A DNA stretch of 46,352 nt from Bacteroidales bacterium (GCA_017509045.1 JAFWQP010000033.1:1-46352), one strand, 5' to 3'. Shown: positions 8,291 to 17,616, numbered from the stretch's first letter. Numbers and translations are program-made. Notes: generated from the letters alone by a model not told the origin.

Positions 8291-8615
8291 CGTCAAAAAA
8301 TGAATATTTAGTGGTTGCCTTTAATACATACTTTTCTGAGATTTCGGCCTGCTTTTGGCATCTTGCTGACCTTGGGGCGGATGAAGAGCGGATAACGATA
8401 AAAGGTAATCTGTCAATAAATGTGCAATAAGGGTGGTGAACTTAATAGGAGAGGGGAAAATTGTTAAAATTCCATTAACATTGAGAATCGATTATTATTT
8501 GTCATTAATGATAGGGGAGAGAATGCGCAATTTTGCTACGCTATATTTTGATGCTGTTATGAGGTGAATGGCTGGAATGAGTCAGGTCTGTAATGTCAAT
8601 AGGGGGAGGTTAATT

Positions 8616-8939
8616 TTGTGTTTAAATTTGTAAACACAATTACTGAAATTACATGATTATAAAAGTAAATATATAATAACATTTGTAAATTACACAAATG
8701 TAAACAGAATAATTGTGTAATACTGTTAAATAATATATAAAATATGGTATAGTAGAAATATAAATAATATATTACCAATATATTACATTGCTTTATTTAA
8801 ATCACTAATACAATGAGTTAAGGGATTATTAGGGATATGGTTATAATTGTTATGTAACTAACTGATAAATAACGATAATTAATGTTTTTACCGTAACCAT
8901 TAGATTAGATATTTTTAGATTTACATTTGTAATGTTACA
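8616..8939. promoter_or_regulatory. Cluster of TTTGTAA-type palindromes upstream of the XRE regulator
   Basis: Three inverted repeats share a TTGT/ACAA core: TTGTGTTTA-N6-TAAACACAA (8616-8639), CATTTGT-N7-ACAAATG (about 8680-8700), and TTTGTAA-TG-TTACAAA (about 8926-8941). They sit 290-610 bp before a DNA-binding regulator gene and could be its operators. The region is AT-rich, so chance contributes. Confidence 0.35.
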
Positions 8940-8947
8940 AAAATAAA

Positions 8948-8979
8948 TTTGTGTATATCAAAAAATGTATGTACTTTTG
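8948..8979 (+). promoter_or_regulatory. Candidate promoter of the XRE regulator gene
   Basis: TTTG (8948-8951), 20 nt, TACTTTTG (8972-8979) fits the Bacteroidota consensus. A second TACTTTTG at 8998-9005 has TTTG 18 nt before it, so tandem overlapping promoters are possible. Either would give a leader of about 200 nt. Confidence 0.4.
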
Positions 8980-9225
8980 TAAATTATTTTGATGATTTAC
9001 TTTTGTAAATTGATTTGGGATTGAGTCGTTGTATGATTGTAAGTGAGGGTTTGATGAGTATCGGGGTAATATTGTAGCGTGGGAGGTGAAATGTAGGAGA
9101 TTTTGGCGTTTTTTGAGTGACAAGATTTGAAATATTCTAGAGCGGTATGGATGGTGAATTGACATTTGACGGTTTAATTTGTTTATAGTGGGTTTGAAGA
9201 ATATATATTTATACATATCAAAATT

Positions 9226-9852
9226 ATGATAGAACGAATCAATTTGCTGTTAAAGGCCAAGAACATTACGGCTAGGCAGTTTGCCGAGGAGATTGGCATT
9301 CAGCCTAGCGGTATGTCGCACATTATGTCGGGGCGGAACAATCCGAGTCTTGACTTTGTGATGAAGGTGGTGAGGCGTTGGCCAGAGGTGAATATCAACT
9401 GGTTGATGCTGGGTAAGGGCGAGATGTATGCCAGTGTGCCGTTGAACGCGCAAGGGCAGGAGCATCGGGATGAGGAGCCTGTAATGGGGCGGCATGAACA
9501 GGAGCAGTACGACCTGTTTGCCCAGCCGGAGCTGCCTACGCCGCCAAAACCTAGGGAAGAGCCGCGTGTTGAGGCTAAGCCTGTGGCGCAGTATGAGCCC
9601 GTGGTGGAGGAGAGGACTGTGGTGCAGGAACCGGCACCGAGATGGCCGATGGCAGAGCCGGTTGAGCCCACTATGCCTACACCTCCCGTAGTGGAAGAAA
9701 CAGTAAGGCCTACAGCGCAACCTGCTGAGAATGGCGTAGAAGCACCGTTATCGGCACCTGCAGCCGTACAGCCGACGCAAAAGAGGAAGAAAGTGGTGAA
9801 GATGATAGTGGTGTATGACGACCATTCGTTTGCCGAGTATTATCCCGAATAG
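9226..9852 (+). CDS. XRE-family (Cro/CI-like) helix-turn-helix protein with a proline-rich linker
   Basis: 208 residues. Residues ~1-65 form an HTH_XRE domain: KNITARQFAEEIGIQPSGMS is helix-turn-helix sequence, followed by GRNNPSLDF and NINWLMLGKGEMY, the usual end of this domain in Bacteroidota regulators. Residues ~70-185 are rich in Pro, Glu and Val and probably unstructured. A conserved-looking basic/aromatic tail, KRKKVVKMIVVYDDHSFAEY, closes the protein. The target is unknown; the palindromes upstream suggest self-regulation. The start at 9226 follows a long AT-rich leader without a Shine-Dalgarno site, usual in this phylum. Confidence 0.8.
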   Translation: MIERINLLLKAKNITARQFAEEIGIQPSGMSHIMSGRNNPSLDFVMKVVRRWPEVNINWLMLGKGEMYASVPLNAQGQEHRDEEPVMGRHEQEQYDLFAQPELPTPPKPREEPRVEAKPVAQYEPVVEERTVVQEPAPRWPMAEPVEPTMPTPPVVEETVRPTAQPAENGVEAPLSAPAAVQPTQKRKKVVKMIVVYDDHSFAEYYPE

Positions 9853-9892
9853 ATTGGTTTTGTTGTCGTTCTGCATTTGTGGAAAAGTTTTT

Positions 9893-9923
9893 TTTGCTGA
9901 ATGAAAAAAAAGGTGTATCTTTG
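9893..9923 (+). promoter_or_regulatory. Bacteroidota-type promoter of the tRNA gene
   Basis: TTTG (9893-9896), 19 nt, TATCTTTG (9916-9923) is a perfect match to the consensus. Transcription would start near 9930, about 20 nt before the tRNA. Confidence 0.8.
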
Positions 9924-9949
9924 CACCCGATTTCAAACAGCGGAAATCT

Positions 9950-10023
9950 GGTCCCATAGCTCAGTCGGTTAGAGCAACTGACTCATAATCAGTGGGTCCT
10001 TGGTTCGAGCCCAAGTGGGACCA
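9950..10023 (+). tRNA. tRNA-Met (anticodon CAT), elongator type or lysidine-modified Ile
   Basis: 74 nt cloverleaf: acceptor arms GGTCCCA and TGGGACC, discriminator A at 10023, anticodon stem ACTGA/TCAGT around loop CTCATAA with anticodon CAT at 9984-9986, T-loop GGTTCGAGCC. The first acceptor pair is complementary (G-C), so it is not an initiator. The sequence fits the elongator tRNA-Met of Bacteroidota, but the lysidine tRNA-Ile2 cannot be excluded by eye. CCA is not encoded. A T-run follows directly. Confidence 0.92.
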
Positions 10024-10055
10024 CTTTTTTTTATAATCTTAAAGTAACAAATACT

Positions 10056-11069
10056 ATGAATATAGATTGGCAAAACCTACCGTTCGGTTATGTGAAGACC
10101 GACTATAACGTTCGCTGCTACTTCCGCAATGGTGAGTGGGGCGAGATTGAAGTCTCCTCGTCGGAGAATATCGAGATGCACATGGCTGCATCGAGCCTGC
10201 ACTACGGTCAGGAGGCTTTCGAAGGACTGAAGGCCTACCGTTGCAAGGATGGCAAGATCCGCATTTTCCGTCCCGAAGCTAACGCCGAGCGTCTGCAGAG
10301 CACCTGCCGCGGCATCATGATGCCTGAACTCTCGACCGAGAAGTTCGTGGAGATGTGCAAGAAGGTCATCAAGCTGAACGAGAAGTATATTCCGCCTTAC
10401 GGCACTGGCGCCAGCCTCTATCTGCGTCCGTTGCTGATTGGTACGGGCATCACCGTGGGTGTGAAACCCGCCGACGAGTACCTGTTCCTCATCTTCGTCA
10501 CCCCCGTGGGACCTTATTTCAAGGGCGGTTTCAAGGCCAACCCGTATGTCATCACCCGTAAGTACGACCGTTCGGCTCCTCTGGGCACTGGTGTCTACAA
10601 GGTGGGTGGTAACTACGCTGCTTCGCTGCGTGCACACGTCGAGGCTTGCCACGGTGGTCAGTACGCTTGCGAGTTCTATCTGGATGCCAAGGAGAAGAAA
10701 TATGTCGACGAGGCTGGTGCTGCCAACTTCTTCGGTATTAAGGATGGTACCTATATCACTCCTAAGAGCACTTCTATTCTGCCCTCTATCACCAACAAGA
10801 GCCTCATGCAGCTGGCTGAGGATATGGGCATGAAGGTGGAGCGTCGTCCTATCAACGTTGAGGAGCTGGCCGACTTCCAGGAGGCTGGTGCTTGCGGTAC
10901 CGCTGCCGTTATCAGCCCCATCGAGCGTCTTGACGACCCCGAGACCGGCAAGAGCTACCACTTTGGTAAGGAGCCCGGTCCTTGGAGCACCAAGCTGTAC
11001 AACGCCCTGCGCGCTATCCAGCTGGGCGAGGCCGAGGATGTTCACCACTGGAACACCATCATGGACTAA
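10056..11069 (+). CDS. ilvE: Branched-chain amino acid aminotransferase
   Basis: 337 residues, class IV PLP-dependent aminotransferase; catalyses the last step of Val, Leu and Ile synthesis and the first of their breakdown, using glutamate/2-oxoglutarate. The PLP lysine is K182 in GVYKVGGNYAAS. Other signatures are SSLHYGQEAFEGLKAYR near the N-terminus, RPLLIGTG (~124), and EAGACGTAAVISPIERL near the C-terminus, typical of the long eukaryote-like BCAT subgroup common in Bacteroidota. It starts 32 bp after the tRNA and ends 31 bp before a strong terminator; it may be read partly from the tRNA promoter. The codon usage is clearly biased, suggesting high expression. Confidence 0.95.
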   Translation: MNIDWQNLPFGYVKTDYNVRCYFRNGEWGEIEVSSSENIEMHMAASSLHYGQEAFEGLKAYRCKDGKIRIFRPEANAERLQSTCRGIMMPELSTEKFVEMCKKVIKLNEKYIPPYGTGASLYLRPLLIGTGITVGVKPADEYLFLIFVTPVGPYFKGGFKANPYVITRKYDRSAPLGTGVYKVGGNYAASLRAHVEACHGGQYACEFYLDAKEKKYVDEAGAANFFGIKDGTYITPKSTSILPSITNKSLMQLAEDMGMKVERRPINVEELADFQEAGACGTAAVISPIERLDDPETGKSYHFGKEPGPWSTKLYNALRAIQLGEAEDVHHWNTIMD

Positions 11070-11100
11070 GCAACTAGTTGAGATCAGAAATATCTCACAA

Positions 11101-11128
11101 TCCCGCAGCTACGGTTGCGGGATTTTTT
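11101..11128 (+). terminator. Rho-independent terminator of ilvE
   Basis: The stem TCCCGCA/TGCGGGA closes an 8-nt loop and is followed by seven T residues. Confidence 0.9.
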
Positions 11129-11189
11129 TGTGTATACAATTGGTGAATGGTGATTAGAGTATTGTGAATTGACAAACAGTAGATTTGGT

Positions 11190-11299
11190 TTATAGACAAC
11201 TTCTATTTATTACTTTAGAACACGAATTACACGAATCCAACGTATTTTTTTTGAAACTTCCTGCATGCATGAGAACGAATATATAGAAACCACCTATAG
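11190..11299. repeat. Family B MITE-like element, copy B1
   Basis: The ends, ACAACTTCTATTTAT at the left and ATATATAGAAACCACC at the right, are imperfect inverted repeats. Inside are the 9-bp-spaced ACGAAT motifs (GAACACGAATTACACGAATC) and the central CATGCATG core. Copies at 30452 and 37281 share this plan. It fills much of the 317-bp gap between ilvE and hbd. Confidence 0.65.
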
Positions 11300-11335
11300 T
11301 TTTTACTTTTTACTTTTGAACGCGGCTGCCTTTAT

Positions 11336-11369
11336 AAAAAAAGAGCCGCCCAAGTGAGCGGCTCTTTTT
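11336..11369. terminator. Bidirectional terminator at the 3' end of hbd
   Basis: AGAGCCGC (11342-11349) pairs with GCGGCTCT (11358-11365), flanked by an A-run on the left and a T-run on the right. The A-run becomes the U-tract of the minus-strand crt-hbd transcript. Confidence 0.9.
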
Positions 11370-11386
11370 GTTGGGGTTTGTGAGAA

Positions 11387-12223
11387 TCAATATTTGTAGA
11401 AGCCTTCGCCAGTCTTGCGACCTAGGAGACCGGCGCGGACCATCTTGCGGAGTAGGGGATGAGGACGGTATTTGGGGTCGCCAAATTCTTTGTAGAGAAC
11501 CTCCATGATGGCGAGGTTGACATCGTTGCCGATGAGGTCGGCGAGAGCCAGAGGACCCATGGGGTGGTTGGCACCGAGCATCATGCACTTGTCGATGTCT
11601 TCGGCGGTGGCGATGCCGTCGGCGAGGATGCCCACAGCCTCGTTGATCATGGGGATGAGGATGCGGTTGACCACGAAGCCAGGAGCCTCGTTGACCTCGA
11701 CGGGAGTCTTACCCACGGAGGTGGCAAGGTCGACGATGCATTTGCAGACTTCGGCAGAGGTGAGCTGACCCTTTATGACCTCGACGAGAGCCATACGGTC
11801 GGCGGGGTTGAAGAAGTGCATGCCGATGAACTGAGCGGGACGTCCGCTGGCGGCTGCCAATTCGGTGATGCTCAGGCTGGAGCTGTTGGTGGCGAAGATG
11901 GTTTCGGGTTTGCACACGAGGTTGAGGTCGCCGAAGACTTTCTTCTTGAGTTCCATCTCTTCGACGGCGGCTTCGATGACGAGGTCGGCATCGGCGAAGG
12001 TGGCGTAGTCGGTGGTGGTGGTGATGTTGGCGAGCAGGGCGTCGACGGCCTCTTGGGTCATCTTACCTTTCTCGACGAGTTTGGCATAGGATTTAGCAAT
12101 GGAGCCCATGGCCTTATCGATGCTGGCCTGGCTTCTACTTTTCATGACGACGGGCATCTTAGCGGCAAAGGCTTTGACAATACCTTTTGCCATAGTGCCG
12201 GTTCCAATAACGCAGATTTTCAT
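11387..12223 (-). CDS. hbd: 3-hydroxybutyryl-CoA dehydrogenase
   Basis: 278 residues, the normal length. It interconverts acetoacetyl-CoA and 3-hydroxybutyryl-CoA. The Rossmann loop is [10 protein letters not shown] at the N-terminus; the substrate/catalytic motifs [11 protein letters not shown] and GMHFFNP (catalytic His) are present, as is [18 protein letters not shown]. The end of the second beta strand reads VVMKSRS where NAD-dependent clostridial Hbd has VVLRDIK, so the acidic residue that holds the adenosine ribose is replaced by Ser followed by Arg; NADPH preference is a reasonable inference. The gene lies 35 bp downstream of crt in the same direction, so the two make consecutive steps between acetoacetyl-CoA and crotonyl-CoA. 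No thiolase or butyryl-CoA dehydrogenase lies nearby. Confidence 0.93.
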   Translation of the reverse strand: MKICVIGTGTMAKGIVKAFAAKMPVVMKSRSQASIDKAMGSIAKSYAKLVEKGKMTQEAVDALLANITTTTDYATFADADLVIEAAVEEMELKKKVFGDLNLVCKPETIFATNSSSLSITELAAASGRPAQFIGMHFFNPADRMALVEVIKGQLTSAEVCKCIVDLATSVGKTPVEVNEAPGFVVNRILIPMINEAVGILADGIATAEDIDKCMMLGANHPMGPLALADLIGNDVNLAIMEVLYKEFGDPKYRPHPLLRKMVRAGLLGRKTGEGFYKY

Positions 12224-12258
12224 GGTATAAATGTATTTGTTAATGTTGTTTGAGTTGT

Positions 12259-13035
12259 TTATTTGCCGTTAAAAACAGGCTTCTCCTTGTTCAAGAAGGC
12301 TTTCATGCCGTTCTTTTGGTCTTCGGTGGCGAAGCAGTGACCGAAGATGCCGCTCTCGTACGTAATGGCTTCATCCATAGGCATGTCGTATTCAGCATTG
12401 ATGCAGAGTTTGGCAGCCTTGACTGCAAGCGGAGCATTGGCGGCAATCTGATTGGCTAGTTCTAATGCCTTGTCCATCAGTTCGGCTTGAGACACGACGG
12501 CGTTGACCAGTCCGATGCGCAGGGCTTCATCGGCCTTGATGGCCTTTCCTGTGTAGATGAGCTGCTTGGCCATACCCATACCTACGAGGCGTGCCAGCCG
12601 CACGGTGCCGCTGAAGCCGGGGATGATGCCGAGACCTACTTCGGGTTGTCCGAAACGGGCATTGTCGGAGCAGATGCGGATGTCGCAAGCCATAGCGAGT
12701 TCGCAACCGCCACCCAGGGCGAAGCCGTTGACGGCGGCGATGACGGGCACATGGAGCGTCTCGATCTTGCGGAAGACATTGGCGCCGTGGGAGCCGAAGG
12801 TTTGTCCCTGAGGCACATTGAGGTTAGCCATCTCGCTGATGTCGGCACCTGCCACGAACGACTTCTCGCCGTCGCCTGTGATAATCAGGCAGCGGTATTT
12901 GTTGCAGTCGAAATGGTCGAGGAAATGGTTCATCTCGTCGAGGATGGTACTGTTGAGGGCGTTGAGCGATTTGGGAGCCGAGATGGTAAGTATCATTACG
13001 GCTTGGCGCTCTTCTATTTTAATATAGTTGTACAT
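12259..13035 (-). CDS. crt: Short-chain enoyl-CoA hydratase (crotonase)
   Basis: 258 residues, crotonase fold. It hydrates crotonyl-CoA to 3-hydroxybutyryl-CoA (reversible). The oxyanion-hole region is [11 protein letters not shown], the first catalytic Glu lies in [11 protein letters not shown] and the second in [12 protein letters not shown], as in clostridial Crt, which it closely resembles throughout. It is the first gene of a two-gene unit with hbd. A promoter-like -7 box lies about 30 bp upstream. The pair suggests crotonyl-CoA/butyrate or related C4-acid metabolism; direction cannot be read from sequence. Confidence 0.92.
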   Translation of the reverse strand: MYNYIKIEERQAVMILTISAPKSLNALNSTILDEMNHFLDHFDCNKYRCLIITGDGEKSFVAGADISEMANLNVPQGQTFGSHGANVFRKIETLHVPVIAAVNGFALGGGCELAMACDIRICSDNARFGQPEVGLGIIPGFSGTVRLARLVGMGMAKQLIYTGKAIKADEALRIGLVNAVVSQAELMDKALELANQIAANAPLAVKAAKLCINAEYDMPMDEAITYESGIFGHCFATEDQKNGMKAFLNKEKPVFNGK

Positions 13036-13066
13036 AGGACACTTTGTTTGTTCGAATTTGAGTTTG

Positions 13067-13098
13067 CAAATGTACGATTTTTTTATGGATTAGCGAAA
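13067..13098 (-). promoter_or_regulatory. Candidate promoter of crt-hbd
   Basis: Minus-strand -7 box TACATTTG (13074-13067) with TTTC 20 nt upstream (13098-13095). It is a fair match to the phylum consensus and divergent from the promoter of the hydG unit. Confidence 0.5.
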
Positions 13099-13136
13099 AA
13101 ATATTAGAAAAAAGTGTGTGAATCAAATATATTTTG

Positions 13137-13144
13137 TATTTTTG
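13137..13144 (+). promoter_or_regulatory. Candidate -7 box for the TM1266-hydG unit
   Basis: TATTTTTG followed by CAG fits TAnnTTTG. The -33 region (GTGT) is weak. The box lies about 50 bp before the first gene. Confidence 0.5.
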
Positions 13145-13194
13145 CAGCATCAATAAAAGCAAAATATTCGTCTAACCCAAAAGCTTAACACCTG

Positions 13195-13446
13195 ATGGAG
13201 AAGAGAATAGGAACAGTAACCATACTAATAGTAGACCGTAGTAAGTCTGCGGAAATCAACACAATCATTTCGGATTACTCCGACCTGGTGCTGTGTCGCC
13301 AAGGTCTTCCTTTTCACGACCGTCCTGTGGCTGTGATTTCCCTTATTGTCGAAGGCCAGCCCGATCGTATCAACGCCCTCACTGGGAAACTGGGACGGTT
13401 GGAAGGTGTAGAGACCAAAGCAATATTAACCAAGAATAACCATTAA
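13195..13446 (+). CDS. TM1266-like iron-only hydrogenase system regulator
   Basis: 83 residues with an ACT-like ferredoxin fold pattern: a first strand RIGTVTILIVDRS, then the family-typical LCRQGLPF and RPVAVISLIVEGQ. Such small proteins are encoded beside [FeFe]-hydrogenase maturation genes and are annotated as putative regulators; no DNA-binding domain is visible, so a ligand-sensing or protein-partner role is as likely. It lies 13 bp before hydG and is surely co-transcribed with it. Confidence 0.85.
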   Translation: MEKRIGTVTILIVDRSKSAEINTIISDYSDLVLCRQGLPFHDRPVAVISLIVEGQPDRINALTGKLGRLEGVETKAILTKNNH

Positions 13447-13459
13447 TCCTAAAATACCA

Positions 13460-14890
13460 ATGAGAAATCAAAATTTTATAGACCGCGACAAACTGTACGG
13501 CATGCTCGATAACAATGCTCCGTCGGAGTCGCAACTGAACGACATCCTCAACAAGGCCCGCAAGCTCAAAGGCCTTAACTTGGAAGATGTGGCAAAGCTA
13601 CTTTGTGTCGAAAACGAAGCCGACATACAGAAAATTCTCGACACCGCCGAGTATTGCAAGGACGAGATTTATGGCCGTCGTTTGGTGCTTTTTGCCCCAA
13701 TCTATACCGGCAACGCCTGTGTGAACAACTGTGTTTATTGTGGTTTCCGTCGTGACAATAAGGCGCTGAAACGTAAGATTCTTACCCTTGACGAGATTGA
13801 GACTGAGACACTGCACCTCCTGCGCATGGGTCATAAACGTGCCCTGCTTATCTGTGGCGAGAGCCCCCGCAACGATGCCAACTATATGGTCGAAGCCATC
13901 CGACGCTGCTATGCCGCCAAGGATGAGAAGGGTAGCACCATCCGCCGTATCAATGTAGAGCTGGCACCTATGAGCGTGGAAGACTATGCCAAGCTGAAGG
14001 CTGAGCGTATCGGTACATACGTCTGCTTCCAAGAAACCTACGACCCCATCGAATATGCCAAGTTCCATCCCGCCGGCACGCCCAAGGCTGACTATCTCTA
14101 CCGTCTGACCTGCATGGATCGTGCCCAAGAGGGTGGCATCAACGATGTGGGTATTGGTGTGCTCTTTGGATTAGTTGACTACCGCTTTGAAATACTTGCC
14201 CTTATGGAGCATGCCCGCCATCTGGAAGAAGACTACGGCTGTGGTCCTCACACCGTCAGTTTCCCCCGTATCGAGCCTGCCGAAGGAACCCCATTCAGCC
14301 TACCTGAAAACATACCGCACCCCGTGAGCGACAAGGACTTTATGAAGATTATTGCCATCATCCGTATCGCTATGCCTTACACGGGTATCATTATCTCTAC
14401 TCGCGAGCGTCCCGAGATGCGCGACAAATTGGTCAAATACGGTGTAAGCCAGATTTCTGCAGCTTCTGAAACCAACCCCGGAGGCTATGATGAAGAAGGC
14501 GACAACACCGCTGCTAAGCCTTATGAGAAAACGGGTACTACGGGCGCACAGTTCACCCTTGGCGACCACCGTTCACTCGACGAGGTTATCAGCATGATGA
14601 TTGACGGTGGTTACATCCCCAGCTTCTGCACGGGTTGCTATCGCAAGGGTCGTGTGGGTGCTGACTTTATGGACCTAGCCAAGCCCGGTCTTATCAAGGA
14701 GTTCTGCAAACCCAACGCCATGTTTACCTTCCGTGAATACCTTGAGGACTATGCCAGCCCTGAGACTAAGGCCAAAGGTTTGGAACTGTTGAAGAAGCTG
14801 ACTCAGACCTTTAGCAAGGAAGAGCTCAAGAAGCGTGTTGAAGGCAACCTTTGCAAGATTGGTGAAGGGGAGAGAGACTTGTACTTCTAA
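13460..14890 (+). CDS. hydG: [FeFe]-hydrogenase H-cluster radical SAM maturase HydG
   Basis: 476 residues. HydG cleaves tyrosine to give the CO and cyanide ligands of the H-cluster iron. The radical-SAM cluster motif is C87-VNN-C91-VY-C94 within GNACVNNCVYCGF. The C-terminal cluster that binds the second iron-sulfur unit shows CTGC near residue 390 with a further Cys downstream (EFC). It follows the TM1266-like gene in a two-gene unit closed by a strong terminator. HydE, HydF and the hydrogenase itself are not in this window, so they must lie elsewhere if the pathway is complete. Confidence 0.95.
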   Translation: MRNQNFIDRDKLYGMLDNNAPSESQLNDILNKARKLKGLNLEDVAKLLCVENEADIQKILDTAEYCKDEIYGRRLVLFAPIYTGNACVNNCVYCGFRRDNKALKRKILTLDEIETETLHLLRMGHKRALLICGESPRNDANYMVEAIRRCYAAKDEKGSTIRRINVELAPMSVEDYAKLKAERIGTYVCFQETYDPIEYAKFHPAGTPKADYLYRLTCMDRAQEGGINDVGIGVLFGLVDYRFEILALMEHARHLEEDYGCGPHTVSFPRIEPAEGTPFSLPENIPHPVSDKDFMKIIAIIRIAMPYTGIIISTRERPEMRDKLVKYGVSQISAASETNPGGYDEEGDNTAAKPYEKTGTTGAQFTLGDHRSLDEVISMMIDGGYIPSFCTGCYRKGRVGADFMDLAKPGLIKEFCKPNAMFTFREYLEDYASPETKAKGLELLKKLTQTFSKEELKKRVEGNLCKIGEGERDLYF

Positions 14891-14909
14891 TTTTGGTATT
14901 AATACAATC

Positions 14910-14946
14910 AAAAAAGAGTGGCTGCATGGCAACCACTCTTTTTTTG
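14910..14946. terminator. Bidirectional terminator between hydG and clpC
   Basis: AAGAGTGG pairs with CCACTCTT across an 11-nt loop, with an A-run before and a T-run after, so it can end both converging transcripts. Confidence 0.92.
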
Positions 14947-14960
14947 TGTTATGCTGGAGG

Positions 14961-17597
14961 CTATGCCTCAGCAGGTTGAGGGATGTTTGAACTCAGTTCG
15001 GCTTCCAACATCTGGCTTGTAGAGCCTTTTTCAATCTCGAAGGTGAGTTTTGCCTCATTGCCTTCGGAGGGTTCGGCTGTAGTGATGTGGATGGTATCGC
15101 CCGGTAGGATGTCCGCCTTGATGATCTCGTCGGCTAGGTCGTCCTCGATATAGTGCTGAATGGCTCGCTTCAATGGACGTGCGCCATATTGTTCGTCCCA
15201 GCCTTTTTTCAGGATGAAATCCTTTGCTTTGTCGTCAAGGTCTATGTTGTAGCCCATGCTCCGAACGCGATTAAAGAGTCCCTTTAATTCAATATCTATA
15301 ATCTTGTGTATGTCAGAACGCTGTAGGCTGTTAAAATAGACTATATCGTCAATTCTGTTCAGGAACTCTGGGGCGAATTTCTTTTTCATCTCTTTATCTA
15401 TGACGGAGCGCTCCAAAGCGTTGCGCTCTGCTTCGCGGGCAGCGGTATTAAAACCAACGCCTGTGCCAAAGTCCTTCAGTTGGCGGGTGCCGATATTGGA
15501 TGTCATGATGATGATGGTGTTCTTAAAGTCCACCTTGCGTCCAAGTCCGTCGGTCAGTTGCCCATCATCGAGTACCTGCAAGAGGACGTTAAACACATCA
15601 GGATGAGCCTTTTCAATCTCATCAAGCAACACGATAGAGTAGGGTTTGCGACGTACCTTTTCGGTCAACTGGCCGCCTTCCTCGTATCCAACATAGCCCG
15701 GAGGGGCACCAATAAGACGCGACACGGCGAATTTCTCCATATATTCGCTCATGTCGATACGTATCATATTGGCTTCGCTATCAAATAGGTATTTAGCCAA
15801 TACTTTGGTGAGGTAGGTCTTACCCACGCCTGTAGGTCCCACAAAGATAAACGAGCCGATAGGGCGGTTGGGATCCTTCAAGCCTGCGCGGTTGCGGCGT
15901 ATGGCTTTCGAAATCTGTCGCACAGCCTCATCCTGTCCTACGACAGAGTTTTGCAGCTCGCTTTCCATCACCAGCAGGCGCGAGCTCTCGTTCTCGGCAA
16001 TGCGCTGCACAGGGACGCCCGTCATCATGGCAACCACCTCCGCCACATCTTGGTCGGTGACAGGGATGTGCTTGTCGCGCTCGTCGCTCTCCCACTTTTG
16101 TTTGCGCTCAGCCAGGCGCTCGCGCAGTTGCCGCTCTTGGTCGCGGTATTCGGCAGCCTCACTGTACATCTTCTTGGCAAGCACCTCTTTCTTGAGGTTT
16201 TCTATTTCTGCTATCTTGCTTTCTAATAGAATTATATCCTCTGGTACTTCAACATGTGCTATACGTACACGCGCACCAGCTTCGTCAAGTGCGTCGATGG
16301 CCTTGTCGGGAAGTAGGCGGTCACTGACATATCGTTCGGTGAGTGCGACACAGGCCTTTAGTGCCGCATCGGTGTATTGAACAAGGTGGTGCTCCTCGTA
16401 TTTCGACTTAATGTTTTTGAGTATGGTGATAGTCTCTTCGGGGGTTGTGGCCTCGACAAGCACCTTTTGGAAGCGGCGTTCTAGGGCGCCGTCCTTCTCG
16501 ATATACTGACGATATTCGTCCAAAGTGGTTGTGCCAATGCACTGTATCTCGCCACGTGCTAGCGCGGGTTTGAACATATTGGACGCATCCAACGAGCCGC
16601 TGGCACTGCCGGCGCCCACAATAGTATGAATCTCATCAATGAAGAGGATGATGTCGGGATTCTTCTCCAACTCGTTGAGGACGGCTTTCATGCGTTCCTC
16701 AAACTGGCCGCGGTATTTGGTACCGGCCACCAACGATGCTAGGTCGAGCGAGATGACGCGCTTATCGAACAGGGTGCGAGGTACTTTGCATTCCACAATG
16801 CGTATCGCCAATCCCTCTGCGATGGCACTCTTACCGACGCCGGGTTCGCCAATGAGGATAGGATTGTTTTTCTTGCGGCGCGACAATATCTGTGCAATAC
16901 GCTCCAACTCTTTTTCGCGACCCACTATGGGGTCCAGTTTGCCCTCTTGAGCCAATTGTGTCAAATCGCGACCAAAATTCTCCAGAGCCGGGGTTTTATT
17001 TTCCGACTTTGCGTCATTGCTCGAGCCGTATCTGTATTGCGGACGATGGTCGTTATCCTCGGGGTCGGCGTAGGGGTCGTCGTTGTCGTCCTCGCTTGTT
17101 TGTGCCCTGAAATCGGGTAGGGGAGTGGTATAGTCCTCTTCCTCGTTAGAAGGCAGCGAGCCCTGCTGTTTTAGATATTTGATACATTTGTCCAAATCAA
17201 TCCCCTGCTGATTGAGCAACTGGGCTACTAGGTTCTCGCCCTCCTGCAAAATGGCAAGGACAATGTGGACGGTATGTATGTACTTCGACTTGAGCCGGGT
17301 GCTTTCCAAGAAGCTTAGCCGCAGAATCTTTTCGCTTTGTCGGAGCATGGGTATCTCGCTGTCGGTGCTGTAGCGCAGGTCGCTGTCCATCTGTCCTACA
17401 GATGAGTCGATGCGCGTGCGTATGGCATGTAGGTCTGCGCCCAGGGCGGTCAGCATCTTCACTGCCGAACAATCCTTCTCGCGCAAGATGCCGAGGAAGA
17501 GGTGTTCAACTCCGATGGCACCGTTTTTCAAGCGGATAGCCTCGTCGCGACTGTTGCTGATAGACTGCTGTGTGTGTGGTGTGAGTTTAGGATCCAT
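14961..17597 (-). CDS. clpC: ATP-dependent Clp protease ATP-binding subunit ClpC
   Basis: 878 residues, HSP100 unfoldase that feeds proteins to ClpP. Domains in order: Clp_N (residues ~1-145), an acidic linker ([16 protein letters not shown]), AAA1 with Walker A GEPGVGKS (~249), a UVR-type helix-rich middle domain ([18 protein letters not shown]), AAA2 with Walker A GPTGVGKT (~588), and the D2-small domain. GVGF in the second module corresponds to the ClpP-docking loop. The start at 17597 gives a complete repeat domain. It is monocistronic, with its own promoter; no CtsR or McsA/B genes are present, as is usual in Bacteroidota. Confidence 0.95.
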   Translation of the reverse strand: MDPKLTPHTQQSISNSRDEAIRLKNGAIGVEHLFLGILREKDCSAVKMLTALGADLHAIRTRIDSSVGQMDSDLRYSTDSEIPMLRQSEKILRLSFLESTRLKSKYIHTVHIVLAILQEGENLVAQLLNQQGIDLDKCIKYLKQQGSLPSNEEEDYTTPLPDFRAQTSEDDNDDPYADPEDNDHRPQYRYGSSNDAKSENKTPALENFGRDLTQLAQEGKLDPIVGREKELERIAQILSRRKKNNPILIGEPGVGKSAIAEGLAIRIVECKVPRTLFDKRVISLDLASLVAGTKYRGQFEERMKAVLNELEKNPDIILFIDEIHTIVGAGSASGSLDASNMFKPALARGEIQCIGTTTLDEYRQYIEKDGALERRFQKVLVEATTPEETITILKNIKSKYEEHHLVQYTDAALKACVALTERYVSDRLLPDKAIDALDEAGARVRIAHVEVPEDIILLESKIAEIENLKKEVLAKKMYSEAAEYRDQERQLRERLAERKQKWESDERDKHIPVTDQDVAEVVAMMTGVPVQRIAENESSRLLVMESELQNSVVGQDEAVRQISKAIRRNRAGLKDPNRPIGSFIFVGPTGVGKTYLTKVLAKYLFDSEANMIRIDMSEYMEKFAVSRLIGAPPGYVGYEEGGQLTEKVRRKPYSIVLLDEIEKAHPDVFNVLLQVLDDGQLTDGLGRKVDFKNTIIIMTSNIGTRQLKDFGTGVGFNTAAREAERNALERSVIDKEMKKKFAPEFLNRIDDIVYFNSLQRSDIHKIIDIELKGLFNRVRSMGYNIDLDDKAKDFILKKGWDEQYGARPLKRAIQHYIEDDLADEIIKADILPGDTIHITTAEPSEGNEAKLTFEIEKGSTSQMLEAELSSNIPQPAEA

Positions 17598-17616
17598 ATA
17601 TGTAATTTAGCAAATG

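Larger units (their letters stand above)
7859..9225. other. 1.37-kb AT-rich intergenic region with repeats and palindromes
   Basis: No convincing gene is present; a 66-codon frame at 8230-8430 is made of the 9-bp tandem repeat and is rejected. From left to right the region contains fragments resembling family B (8083-8160), a diverged family A palindrome (8175-8246), a 9-bp tandem repeat (8255-8290), then about 600 bp of very AT-rich DNA with several TGTAAA/TTTACA palindromes and promoter-like boxes ahead of the XRE regulator. Confidence 0.6.

Noticed and set aside
8230-8430. 66-codon frame with a CHSCHSCHSC run that looks like a metal-binding peptide
   Set aside because: The run is the translation of the 9-bp tandem repeat at 8255-8290; it starts inside a family A element.
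7859-9225. Replication origin in the AT-rich gap
   Set aside because: No cluster of DnaA boxes (TTATCCACA type) and no dnaA/dnaN neighbour was found by eye.
9950-10023. Integration site of a mobile island at the tRNA
   Set aside because: No integrase nearby and no repeated tRNA 3' end noticed; housekeeping genes flank it.
10077-11048. 323-codon open frame antisense to ilvE
   Set aside because: It mirrors the codon bias of ilvE, has no recognisable domain, and ilvE is certain.
11041-11128. Riboswitch or attenuator linked to ilvE
   Set aside because: Only a plain terminator after the gene is visible; the 32-bp gap before ilvE is too short for a leader peptide.
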